Positions 32,519-39,655 of a stretch of DNA of 53,851 bases are shown one piece after another (positions within the stretch are counted from its first letter, which is position 1; every line of letters starts with the position of its first letter). The notes under the pieces are model-generated. The model was given only the letters and a program-made list of their open reading frames with translations, was not told where the DNA came from and ran no database searches. Location of the stretch: NCBI GenBank assembly GCA_017475185.1, contig JAFVGB010000006.1:1-53851 (forward strand). Direction: 5' to 3'. This stretch comes from Clostridia bacterium (GTDB lineage Bacteria; Bacillota_A; Clostridia; TANB77; CAG-508). The position numbers were made by a program, and so were the translations under genes.

Positions 32519-33100
32519 ATGGAAGATTTAATTGAAATCAGATGGCATGGTAGAGGTGGTCAAGGTGCTAAAACAGCTTCCCTTTTACTTGCTGATGCAG
32601 CTTTCAACACTGGAAAATATATTCAAGGATTTCCTGAATATGGTCCAGAAAGAATGGGAGCTCCAATAACTGCTTACAACCGTATTAGTAACTCACCTAT
32701 CACAATCCATAGTAATATTTATGAACCAGATTATGTAGTTGTAGTAGATGATACTTTACTAGATGCAGTTGATGTAACATCTGGATTAAAAGAATCAGGT
32801 GCAATTATCATTAACACAACAAAAGATGGTGATAGTTTAAAATCAAAACTAAAAAATTATAATGGAGGAATTTACACTATTGATGCTAGAAAAGTTTCTA
32901 TGGAAGCATTAGGTAAATATTTTCCAAATACTCCTATGCTTGCTGCAATTGTTAAAGTAAGCGGAGTTATGAGTGATGAAGAATTATTAAATGATATGGA
33001 AGGATCATTTAAACATAAATTTGCTAAAAAACCTGAAGTTATTGAAGGAAATATGAATGCTTTAAAAATTGCTTTAAATGAAGTAAAAAAAGTAAATTAA
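32519..33100 (+). CDS. porG: 2-oxoacid:ferredoxin oxidoreductase, gamma subunit
   Basis: A 193-aa gamma subunit of a pyruvate (or related 2-oxoacid):ferredoxin oxidoreductase, which converts 2-oxoacid plus CoA to acyl-CoA, CO2 and reduced ferredoxin. Seen: 'IEIRWHGRGGQGAKTASLLLADAAF' (about 5-29), 'FPEYGPERMGAPITAYNRIS', and 'PNTPMLAAIVKVSGV'. It is first gene of a gamma-delta-alpha-beta operon, the archaeal/Thermotoga-type split enzyme rather than the single-chain clostridial PFOR. AAGGAGGTAATAATACAA precedes the start. Substrate choice (pyruvate or branched-chain) cannot be read from sequence alone. Confidence 0.93.
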   Translation: MEDLIEIRWHGRGGQGAKTASLLLADAAFNTGKYIQGFPEYGPERMGAPITAYNRISNSPITIHSNIYEPDYVVVVDDTLLDAVDVTSGLKESGAIIINTTKDGDSLKSKLKNYNGGIYTIDARKVSMEALGKYFPNTPMLAAIVKVSGVMSDEELLNDMEGSFKHKFAKKPEVIEGNMNALKIALNEVKKVN

Positions 33101-33173
33101 TTTGAAACTAATTAAGACCGTCCCTATGATGTTTCAAAAATGAAACAAAATAAGACCGTCCAAAAATGTTTCA
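33101..33173. repeat. Two tandem REP-like palindromes between porG and porD
   Basis: Copy 1: TTTGAAAC (33101-33108) to GTTTCAAA (33131-33138), core ACCGTCCC (33117-33124). Copy 2: TGAAACA (33141-33147) to TGTTTCA (33167-33173), core ACCGTCC (33155-33161). They fill the intercistronic gap and end 8 bases before the porD Shine-Dalgarno sequence. Confidence 0.75.
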
Positions 33174-33193
33174 AATCAGAAAGGAGACTTAAA

Positions 33194-33487
33194 ATGACAG
33201 AAATAAACAAAAATACACCAGCAAGTGAATTAACTATTGGTGGAAATATATATACAGCAGGAAATGCTCGTGAGTTTAAAACTGGTGATTGGAGAAGTAT
33301 TAAACCTATTTTCTTAAGTGAAAAATGTAAACAATGTGGATTATGCTTCCCTGTTTGTCCAGATGATGCAATTCCTGTAAATTGTGAACAAAAAAGAGAA
33401 GATTTTAATTATGATTATTGTAAAGGATGTGGCGTATGTGCTAGAGTATGCCCTTTCGGTGCAATTGAAATGAAGGAGGAGAATTAG
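33194..33487 (+). CDS. porD: 2-oxoacid:ferredoxin oxidoreductase, delta (ferredoxin-like) subunit
   Basis: A 97-aa iron-sulfur subunit that carries electrons between the TPP site and ferredoxin. It has two 4Fe-4S motifs: 'CKQCGLCFPVCP' (about 48-59) and 'CKGCGVCARVCP' (about 78-89). The start at 33194 (MTEINKNTP) has AAGGAG 7 bases upstream. A longer frame runs back into the repeat region and is not a credible start. The stop is 3 bases before the porA start. Confidence 0.94.
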   Translation: MTEINKNTPASELTIGGNIYTAGNAREFKTGDWRSIKPIFLSEKCKQCGLCFPVCPDDAIPVNCEQKREDFNYDYCKGCGVCARVCPFGAIEMKEEN

Positions 33488-33490
33488 AAT

Positions 33491-34672
33491 ATGGGAATTA
33501 GAGAACGTTTAAGTGGTAATGAAGCTGCAGCTATTGCAATGAAACAAATCAATCCTGATGTTGTTGCTGCTTTTCCTATTACACCATCAACTGAAATACC
33601 TCAATATTTTTCAACATTCGTAAGTAATGGTCAAGTTGATACAGAATTTGTTGCAGTTGAAAGTGAACACAGTGCTATGACTGCATGTATTGGTGCTGAA
33701 GCTGCAGGTGCAAGAGCAATGACTGCTACATCTGCTAATGGTTTATCATTTATGTGGGAACAAATTTATATAGCATCAAGTTTACGTTTGCCAATAGTTT
33801 TATCATTAGTAAACCGTGCCGTATCAGGTCCTTTAAATATACACAATGACCATTCAGATGCAATGGGAGTTCGTGATGCTGGATGGATTATGCTATTTAG
33901 CGAGAACAATCAAGAAGCATATGACAATTTATTAATGGCTCATAGAATTGCTGAACATAAAGATGTTTTACTACCTTTAATGGTATGTCAAGATGGATTT
34001 ATTACATCTCACTCAATTGAAAATATTGAATTATTAGAAGATGATAAAGCAAAAGCTTTTGTTGGAACATATAAACCAGAACATTATTTATTAAATAGCA
34101 AAGAACCAATGGCAATTGGTCCACTTGATTTACAAGCACACTTATTTGAACATAAATATCAACAAGCAACAGCAATGAGAAATGCTAAAAAAGTTATAGC
34201 TGAAGTATCAAAAGAATTTGAAGAATTAACAGGAAGAAAATACTCTTTCTTTGAGGAATACAAATTAGATGACGCAGAAATTGCAATTGTTTGTATGAAC
34301 TCAACAGCAGGTACAACAAAATATGTTGTTGATCAATTACGTAACAAAGGAATTAAAGCTGGTCTATTAAAAATTCGTATGTTTAGACCATTCCCTGCTG
34401 AAGAAATTGCAAAAGCACTTTCACACTTAAAAGCTGTGGCAGTTCTTGACAAGGCTGATTCACTAAACGGTGCTGGTGGAGCTTTATTCGAAGATGTAAC
34501 ATCAGCAATGTTTGTAAACAAAGTTCAAGTACCAACTGTAAACTATGTTTATGGAATTGGTGGACGTGACACAACAGCAAAAGACATTGAAAGTGTATAC
34601 ACTGACTTAACTGAAATTGCAAATAATAACGGAACAAATGACTTCTATAGATATTTAGGAGTACGTAAATAA
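33491..34672 (+). CDS. porA: 2-oxoacid:ferredoxin oxidoreductase, alpha subunit
   Basis: A 393-aa alpha subunit containing the pyrimidine-binding domain for TPP. Seen: 'LSGNEAAAIAMKQINPDVVAAFPITPSTEIPQYFS' (about 7-41), 'VESEHSAMTACIGAEAAGARAMTATSANGLSFMWE' (about 55-90), 'RAVSGPLNIHNDHSDAMGVRDAGWIML', and a C-terminal domain II with 'KAVAVLDKADSLNGAGGALFEDV'. The GPLNIHNDH stretch supports pyruvate as substrate by analogy. AAGGAGGAGAATTAGAAT precedes the start. The following gap to porB is unusually long (312 bases) and holds the inverted-repeat element. Confidence 0.95.
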   Translation: MGIRERLSGNEAAAIAMKQINPDVVAAFPITPSTEIPQYFSTFVSNGQVDTEFVAVESEHSAMTACIGAEAAGARAMTATSANGLSFMWEQIYIASSLRLPIVLSLVNRAVSGPLNIHNDHSDAMGVRDAGWIMLFSENNQEAYDNLLMAHRIAEHKDVLLPLMVCQDGFITSHSIENIELLEDDKAKAFVGTYKPEHYLLNSKEPMAIGPLDLQAHLFEHKYQQATAMRNAKKVIAEVSKEFEELTGRKYSFFEEYKLDDAEIAIVCMNSTAGTTKYVVDQLRNKGIKAGLLKIRMFRPFPAEEIAKALSHLKAVAVLDKADSLNGAGGALFEDVTSAMFVNKVQVPTVNYVYGIGGRDTTAKDIESVYTDLTEIANNNGTNDFYRYLGVRK

Positions 34673-34715
34673 TATAACACAGCTTTCCCCTATCTAATCA
34701 AAAATACGCAGAGTA

Positions 34716-34943
34716 GAACAATTTTGCTGATTATGTAACCGCTGAAATATATATTGTTTTATGAAGTAGAGTTAAGGTGGGGACCGAAAAGCTAGTAAGA
34801 GTTAGAAGATTTCTTGCAAAAAGAACACAAACCCATATGAAAAATCAGTCTTGCACGAAAGATTCTTACTCTTAGTTCGCAGTTGGGGCGGAACTCATAA
34901 AACAATATATATTTCAGCGGTTACATAATCAGCAAAATTGTTC
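34716..34943 (+). repeat. 228-bp long inverted-repeat element between porA and porB
   Basis: A perfect 49-bp inverted repeat (34716-34764 and 34895-34943, arms beginning GAACAATTTTGCTGATTATG) encloses 130 bases. Inside, 34796-34818 pairs with 34852-34874 over 23 positions with 19 matches, leaving symmetric small internal loops and a 33-base end loop. GGGGACCGAA (34779-34788) also matches TTCGGTCCCC (34941-34950) just past the right arm, so an alternative fold exists. No ORF is encoded. It fills most of the 312-base porA-porB gap. It may be a MITE-like element or a structured, RNase III-type processing RNA. Confidence 0.85.
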
Positions 34944-34984
34944 GGTCCCCTGCAAAAGCAAACCCTGAAAGGAGATAATTAAAA

Positions 34985-35938
34985 ATGGCATATAACATGA
35001 AAGAAATAATCGCAAACAAACCAGCAAGATTCACAGCTGGTCACAGAATGTGTGCAGGCTGCGGTGCTCCAATAGTAGGAAGAACAGTCCTAAGAGCACT
35101 AAAAAATGAAGATCACGCAGTTGTATCATGTGCAACAGGATGTATGGAAGTATCAACATTCATCTACCCTTACACATCATGGACAGACTCATTTATACAT
35201 ACAGCATTCGAATGTGCTGCAGCAAACACATCTGGTGTAGAAGCTGCATATAAATCACTTAAAAAACAAGGAAAATTACCACAAGATCAAAACACAAAAT
35301 TCATCACATTTGGTGGAGATGGTGGAACATATGATATAGGACTTCAAAGTTTATCTGGTGCAATGGAAAGAGGTCATGACATGGTATACGTATGTTATGA
35401 CAATGGTGCATATATGAACACAGGTATTCAACGTTCAAGTGCAACACCAAGATTTGCCGACACAACAACAAGTCCAGCAGGAAAAGTTATTCCTGGAAAA
35501 ATGCAAAACAGAAAAGATTTAACACAAATTATGGCAGGTCATCACCTACCTTATGTTGCTCAATCAATTGCAGTAAACAATTTCAAAGATTTATATGAAA
35601 AAGCTGAAAAAGCAATTTATACTGAAGGACCAACATTTTTAAATGTATTTACACCATGCCCTAGAGGATGGGGATATCCAACAGATATGTTGATGGAAAT
35701 TAATAAATTAGCAATTGAAACATGCTACTGGCCTTTATATGAAATTGTTGATGGAAAATATCATATAACATATAAACCTGCTAATAAAAAACCAATTGAA
35801 GAATTCTTAAAACCACAAAGAAGATTCAAGCACATGTTCCAACCTGGAAACGAATGGATGATTGAAGAATTCCAAAAAGAAGTTGATAGAAGATGGCAAG
35901 AATTATTAGATTTAGAAGAAATGACTAATAAAGAATAA
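34985..35938 (+). CDS. porB: 2-oxoacid:ferredoxin oxidoreductase, beta subunit
   Basis: A 317-aa TPP-binding beta subunit. Seen: 'GHRMCAGCGAPIVGR' (about 19-33, cluster cysteines), 'VVSCATGCMEVSTFIYP', the TPP/Mg motif 'FGGDGGTYDIGLQSLSGAMERGHDMVYVCYDNGAYMNTG' (about 111-150), and 'TPCPRGWGYPTDM'. All catalytic features are present. The start has GAAAGGAGATAATTAAAA in front. It completes the porGDAB operon. No strong terminator was seen after it. Confidence 0.95.
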   Translation: MAYNMKEIIANKPARFTAGHRMCAGCGAPIVGRTVLRALKNEDHAVVSCATGCMEVSTFIYPYTSWTDSFIHTAFECAAANTSGVEAAYKSLKKQGKLPQDQNTKFITFGGDGGTYDIGLQSLSGAMERGHDMVYVCYDNGAYMNTGIQRSSATPRFADTTTSPAGKVIPGKMQNRKDLTQIMAGHHLPYVAQSIAVNNFKDLYEKAEKAIYTEGPTFLNVFTPCPRGWGYPTDMLMEINKLAIETCYWPLYEIVDGKYHITYKPANKKPIEEFLKPQRRFKHMFQPGNEWMIEEFQKEVDRRWQELLDLEEMTNKE

Positions 35939-35968
35939 TAAAATTTTACTATTCTATTTTATAATTAC

Positions 35969-36033
35969 TTGAACTTTCGGCCTTCTTATAATATAATAAA
36001 TTTACCTAAATTTTATTATATTATAAGGAGGCC
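35969..36033 (+). promoter_or_regulatory. Promoter with a 22-bp palindrome spanning -10 to ribosome binding site
   Basis: -35 TTGAAC (35969-35974), spacer 17, -10 TATAAT (35992-35997). A near-perfect 22-bp inverted repeat (35979-36000 and 36012-36033, one T/G position) starts between the -35 and -10 and ends on the AAGGAGG Shine-Dalgarno sequence. Transcription should begin at about 36004, after the left arm, so the palindrome acts in DNA (an operator) rather than as an mRNA hairpin. Confidence 0.65.
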
Positions 36034-36039
36034 TTAATT

Positions 36040-36717
36040 ATGCTAAATAGTGTTATTTCTCAGCAAAACGGTCGGTATGGAGTTATCAATTTAGATGACT
36101 CTACTGGATTTTTCACCCAAATTGTTCCATTAAAATATTGTGCAATAACATTTTTTAACACTTTAATAATTGCACAAAATTTTGATGGAACATCAGACGT
36201 ATACAACTTTCAAGGATCATTACTCTGTGAACAAAAGGCACTCACTCTTCAAAAATATGGAATGGTATCTCTCAATCCAGATGAAACATCTACCGCATAC
36301 GATTCTATGGGTTCAGTAATTCTCACTGGTGGAAAAAACATCCTATTCTTAGATAAGAATCTTCTACTAGTTACTAACCCAAAAACAAACACCTGCCACA
36401 TTTATAATTATGAGAAAAAAAGGTTTCTTAATACTCCTGGTTTTGAAGTTATGCTGTATTTCTGCGGTTCGAACCCTCAAGCACAGCCATACTCAGCAGC
36501 CACTAATATTTCACAAATAATTTCAACACTTGATTACATGCAAAACGGAGCACATATTGAAAGTTTGGTTTGCGGAGTTGTTAATGGTTATTGGGGAATT
36601 TTCAATATTTATAAGAACAGGGTAGAAAAAAACTTTATTTACAAAACTATGGTTCAGTATGCAGATTCGCAAATTTATGTATTAGATGACTCAGGAAAAA
36701 TGATACCAATGTTTTAA
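36040..36717 (+). CDS. Unknown 225-aa protein
   Basis: A soluble 225-aa protein with no recognised family. It starts MLNSVISQQNGRYGVINLDDSTG and has short beta-rich segments ('ITFFNTLIIAQNFDGTSDVYNF', 'KNILFLDKNLLLVTNPKTN', 'YGVVNGYWGIFNI'-like 'GVVNGYWGIFNIY'), which recall WG-type or beta-propeller repeats (R/G-Y-G-x-I/F-x-x). Base composition is somewhat richer in GC than the surrounding genes. It is a single-gene unit with a palindromic promoter and perfect bidirectional terminator. Function unknown. Confidence 0.65.
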   Translation: MLNSVISQQNGRYGVINLDDSTGFFTQIVPLKYCAITFFNTLIIAQNFDGTSDVYNFQGSLLCEQKALTLQKYGMVSLNPDETSTAYDSMGSVILTGGKNILFLDKNLLLVTNPKTNTCHIYNYEKKRFLNTPGFEVMLYFCGSNPQAQPYSAATNISQIISTLDYMQNGAHIESLVCGVVNGYWGIFNIYKNRVEKNFIYKTMVQYADSQIYVLDDSGKMIPMF

Positions 36718-36730
36718 ATTCCAAAACAAA

Positions 36731-36770
36731 AAACTGATAAAAATAGTATTTCTATTTTTATCAGTTTTTT
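36731..36770. terminator. Bidirectional terminator
   Basis: A perfect 16-bp stem AAACTGATAAAAATAG (36731-36746) / CTATTTTTATCAGTTT (36752-36767) with T-runs on both sides, between convergent genes ending at 36717 and 36772. Confidence 0.9.
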
Positions 36771-36771
36771 A

Positions 36772-37161
36772 TTATTCATTAACATCCAAATAACTCTTTT
36801 GCAAATTTAATCTTTCTAATAAATCTTTAGCATATTTTATTTTTCTATCAGTCTCATTTATTTCATTTTGCAATTTTTCGTTTTCTTCATTATAATAATT
36901 TTCAACTATATTAAGTTGCTTAGAATTTAACTTATATAACACCTTAGGTTGTGTTTCAATTAATTCTATTATTTCATTCATTGTTTGATTCTTTTTATTT
37001 TCTAATGATAATTCATCAATTATATTAGTCTCATTTTTTGTATAAATTTGATCTTTATCATAATTATCTGTTTTATCACTTAACAACAATGTCTTGTTAT
37101 TAAATATTCTTTGGACAAAACTTTTAAAATTTCCAACAAAATTTTTAATAAAATTACTCAT
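36772..37161 (-). CDS. Unknown small protein with N-terminal amphipathic helix and coiled coil
   Basis: A 129-aa protein. Its N terminus, MSNFIKNFVGNFKSFVQRIF, is an amphipathic helix suited to membrane binding. The C-terminal half (about 60-125) is coiled coil ('ENYYNEENEKLQNEINETDRKIKYAKDLLERL'). It starts 3 bases after the stop of the 694-aa gene, so it is the second gene of that operon. Built like the protein at 23220-23618, with the helix at the other end. Function unknown. Confidence 0.65.
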   Translation of the reverse strand: MSNFIKNFVGNFKSFVQRIFNNKTLLLSDKTDNYDKDQIYTKNETNIIDELSLENKKNQTMNEIIELIETQPKVLYKLNSKQLNIVENYYNEENEKLQNEINETDRKIKYAKDLLERLNLQKSYLDVNE

Positions 37162-37164
37162 AGT

Positions 37165-39249
37165 TTATTTATCTTTACTCCCTATTCCTAATAATTTTTC
37201 CACCTCTTGGTAAATTGGCTCGTATTCAGCTAATTCCCCTTTTAGCTTGCTAATCTCTGAATATGTCTTACTTATTTCTTCAATCAACATTGATAAATAC
37301 TCATTTTTTTCAATTAATTCTTTTGATTTTTCTTTTGCAGTTAATAATTGTTTCTCAACTTTTTCTGCTTGAGAAATATCAATACCATTTCTTTTTTTAT
37401 AAGCTCTTTTAGATACCTCTTTATCCTTTTCTGTTTTTAATTTTTTTACTTCATTCTTTTTCCCTTTTAATTTTTTTTCTGTTTTAGGTTTAGTTCCTAT
37501 TTTCTTTTTATCAGATTTATTTATATATGAATTTGATGCAGATAATTCTGCACCATCTTTAATAGCTTCAACAATTCCTAAAAAACCAGCATTATATTCA
37601 TTCAATTGTGATGAATATATTTTATTTTTACTGTTTTTATCTTTAGAATTTAAAGCAACAGAATATCCTTTGTTTTTTAATTTCATATATATCATCATTT
37701 TTATAGCTTCCTGTTGTATACTTTCTTGTGATTGATTTTCTAACTTTTCACTCATAAATTTTTCAATTGGTTCAAAACCAGCATCTAAAGTTTGGCCTGA
37801 ACCTTTTCTTAATTTTTTTTCGTAATCTTCTGGAAGTTCTGTTATACCATATTTTTCAAAGACAGGTAAAACAACCTCTTTAATAAATTCATCATCTGGT
37901 CTTCTGCTAGTATATGATCTTCTTTCTTTTAATTTATTACCATTTTCTTCATTCAAATCTGATTCTTCTTGTATTTTTTTTATTGTTCTTTTTATACTTC
38001 CAAATTCTTTCATTTTTTCTGTCTTTCCAGAATTTAATAATTCCTGATATTCTATACTATCTTGCATATATTGTATAATTTGTTTAAATAAAGAAACCTT
38101 TTTCTCTATATATTTTTCATTTCCTTTAGCACTTATAGTATCTAAATCTATTTGTTTTATAAACTCTATTTGTTCTTTAGTCAATCTAAAATTTAATCTT
38201 GGGAAAGATTTAATTTCTGCTTGAGATTTTTCTAATTGAAATTTTTTCACTTGATCTTTTTCCATTTGCAAACTATTTTTTTTGTTCAGACCATTATTAT
38301 TAAAAATTTTATCAATGTCAGTATGAACAAAAAATGCCTCATTATATCCTGGAATTTGAATTTTTAACAAAACACCTTTTCTCTTGCTTTTATCTTGTTC
38401 ACTAGCATCATAAACTTTTACTTTTCCATCTTTTTGTAAATTTATTAATTCGGCTATACCATTATTCTTTATACCATAAAAAATTGGGTCACATATCTTT
38501 AATCTACAAAACTTATGAAATTTTGGCAAATCTTGTTCAATTTCTTCATCAGATATATTATTGTATTGGCTATTATCTTCCCACCATTTTTTATATGTTT
38601 CTTTATACCAATCTAAAAATTTTCTATATTTTTTTGTACTTTGGTTTTCATCTTCATTATCTTTAAAAACTATTTCCTCTGAATTTGGATTTCTTCTTTT
38701 AAGTAAATCATTATCTATTTCACCATTATCAGAAAATTCTATATCTGAGAAAAAATCCCAATATCCTAATGTTTTTTTTCGGCACTTTTGATATTGCTGA
38801 TATAAATGTGTCATTAATTTTCTCTTTTTTATACTCCATTGAAAAGAATTAGTCTTTGTTTCCTTATTTCTAGTATTTATAAGTGCATCCGGAATTTTAG
38901 CTAATCTATTTGCTAAATTAATCTCATTTGCTATTATTTCTTCTTTACTTGTAATTCCTTTATATTGCTGATCTATAAATGTACTACTTCCTTCTTCAAT
39001 AATAAAAGGATTTTTTCTTATTGGTTTACCATCTAATAAAATATTATTAAATACTTTTTTATAATAAGTATTCATTTTATCATTTATAGTAGAATCTATA
39101 ACTCCTGAAATTGCTAAAAATCCATACATTTCATCTACTTCTTTTTTATCAAATTTCGTTTTGCCACGAAGACTTTGTGCTAACCAATATAATTCGCTTA
39201 TATTAGACGCTTTTCCGAATATGTCTTCATCTATAAATTCTGCCATCAT
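37165..39249 (-). CDS. Unknown 694-aa Lys/Glu/Asn-rich protein
   Basis: A large soluble protein without signal peptide or membrane segment, and no family I recognise. The N-terminal part (about 1-330) is folded-looking and aromatic-rich ('SISELYWLAQ'-like start, 'YWDFFSDIEFS', 'FLDWYKETYKKWW'). A middle helical region follows (about 340-560), then a Lys-rich basic stretch (about 580-640), then a C-terminal coiled coil (about 645-690). The basic stretch could bind nucleic acid. AAAGGAGAATCAAAACT precedes a double ATG; the first is taken. It is co-transcribed with the 129-aa coiled-coil gene. Confidence 0.65.
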   Translation of the reverse strand: MMAEFIDEDIFGKASNISELYWLAQSLRGKTKFDKKEVDEMYGFLAISGVIDSTINDKMNTYYKKVFNNILLDGKPIRKNPFIIEEGSSTFIDQQYKGITSKEEIIANEINLANRLAKIPDALINTRNKETKTNSFQWSIKKRKLMTHLYQQYQKCRKKTLGYWDFFSDIEFSDNGEIDNDLLKRRNPNSEEIVFKDNEDENQSTKKYRKFLDWYKETYKKWWEDNSQYNNISDEEIEQDLPKFHKFCRLKICDPIFYGIKNNGIAELINLQKDGKVKVYDASEQDKSKRKGVLLKIQIPGYNEAFFVHTDIDKIFNNNGLNKKNSLQMEKDQVKKFQLEKSQAEIKSFPRLNFRLTKEQIEFIKQIDLDTISAKGNEKYIEKKVSLFKQIIQYMQDSIEYQELLNSGKTEKMKEFGSIKRTIKKIQEESDLNEENGNKLKERRSYTSRRPDDEFIKEVVLPVFEKYGITELPEDYEKKLRKGSGQTLDAGFEPIEKFMSEKLENQSQESIQQEAIKMMIYMKLKNKGYSVALNSKDKNSKNKIYSSQLNEYNAGFLGIVEAIKDGAELSASNSYINKSDKKKIGTKPKTEKKLKGKKNEVKKLKTEKDKEVSKRAYKKRNGIDISQAEKVEKQLLTAKEKSKELIEKNEYLSMLIEEISKTYSEISKLKGELAEYEPIYQEVEKLLGIGSKDK

Positions 39250-39289
39250 AGTTTTGATTCTCCTTTAAATTTACATGTTTTTATTGACT

Positions 39290-39319
39290 TTTCCCCTATT
39301 TAATTATATAATATTTGTA
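39290..39319 (+). promoter_or_regulatory. Promoter of the 67-aa gene, near-copy of the por promoter
   Basis: TTGACT, a 17-base spacer TTTCCCCTATTTAATTA, then TATAAT. It matches the por promoter (32451-32479) at 25 of 29 positions including the spacer, which is unusual as spacers are rarely conserved. Confidence 0.8.
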
Positions 39320-39341
39320 TATTAATTTTAGGAGTGATGAT

Positions 39342-39545
39342 ATGAATATCGTAAAGTCTCTTCTTCAAGAACTGCTTAATGATAAGTCATCAACTACATC
39401 TGAATTAGTTAATTTATTCGATGAAAAATATCCTGATGAATTGGGTATTTCAGATTTACTAAGAGATTACGTATACTCAGAACATCCATTGGATGAAACT
39501 GTACTTATCAACAGTTTAAAAGAACTATTAAAAGGAAAGGTTTAA
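39342..39545 (+). CDS. Unknown 67-aa acidic helical protein
   Basis: A small soluble acidic protein, starting MNIVKSLLQELLNDKSST, mostly helical. The start at 39342 has TTAGGAGTGATGAT in front; an in-frame TTG earlier lies by the promoter. It is a single-gene unit. Its terminator hairpin overlaps the last codons. It is divergent from the 694-aa gene. Its promoter is shared in sequence with por, so it may belong to the same regulon. No function can be assigned. Confidence 0.6.
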   Translation: MNIVKSLLQELLNDKSSTTSELVNLFDEKYPDELGISDLLRDYVYSEHPLDETVLINSLKELLKGKV

Positions 39546-39560
39546 CCTTTCCTTTTAATT
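39530..39560 (+). terminator. Terminator overlapping the stop codon of the 67-aa gene
   Basis: AAAAGGAAAGGT (39530-39541) pairs perfectly with ACCTTTCCTTTT (39545-39556), with the TAA in the loop. Confidence 0.8.
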
Positions 39561-39621
39561 TTACCATAACAATTTTTTAATTGAAACATTTATTAAAAAA
39601 TTTATTAAATTTTATCATTTT

Positions 39622-39650
39622 TGTAATGTTTATGTAATATTTTTGTAATA
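39622..39650. promoter_or_regulatory. WalR-box-like 11-bp phased repeats beyond the symporter gene
   Basis: TGTAAT at 39622, 39633 and 39644, exactly 11 bp apart, match TGTWAH-N5-TGTWAH. Unlike the copies before sepF and rsmD, no TTGACA promoter follows here and the site lies between two convergent genes, so it may be non-functional. Confidence 0.35.
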
Positions 39651-39655
39651 ATTAT

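Noticed and set aside
35979..36033. mRNA hairpin hiding the ribosome binding site of the 225-aa gene
   Set aside because: The -10 box lies inside the left arm, so the transcript should start after it and the hairpin cannot form in RNA.
39622..39650. WalR-controlled promoter beyond the symporter gene
   Set aside because: The phased TGTAAT boxes are real, but no -35/-10 pair follows at the expected distance and the site lies between convergent gene ends, so no target gene is apparent.
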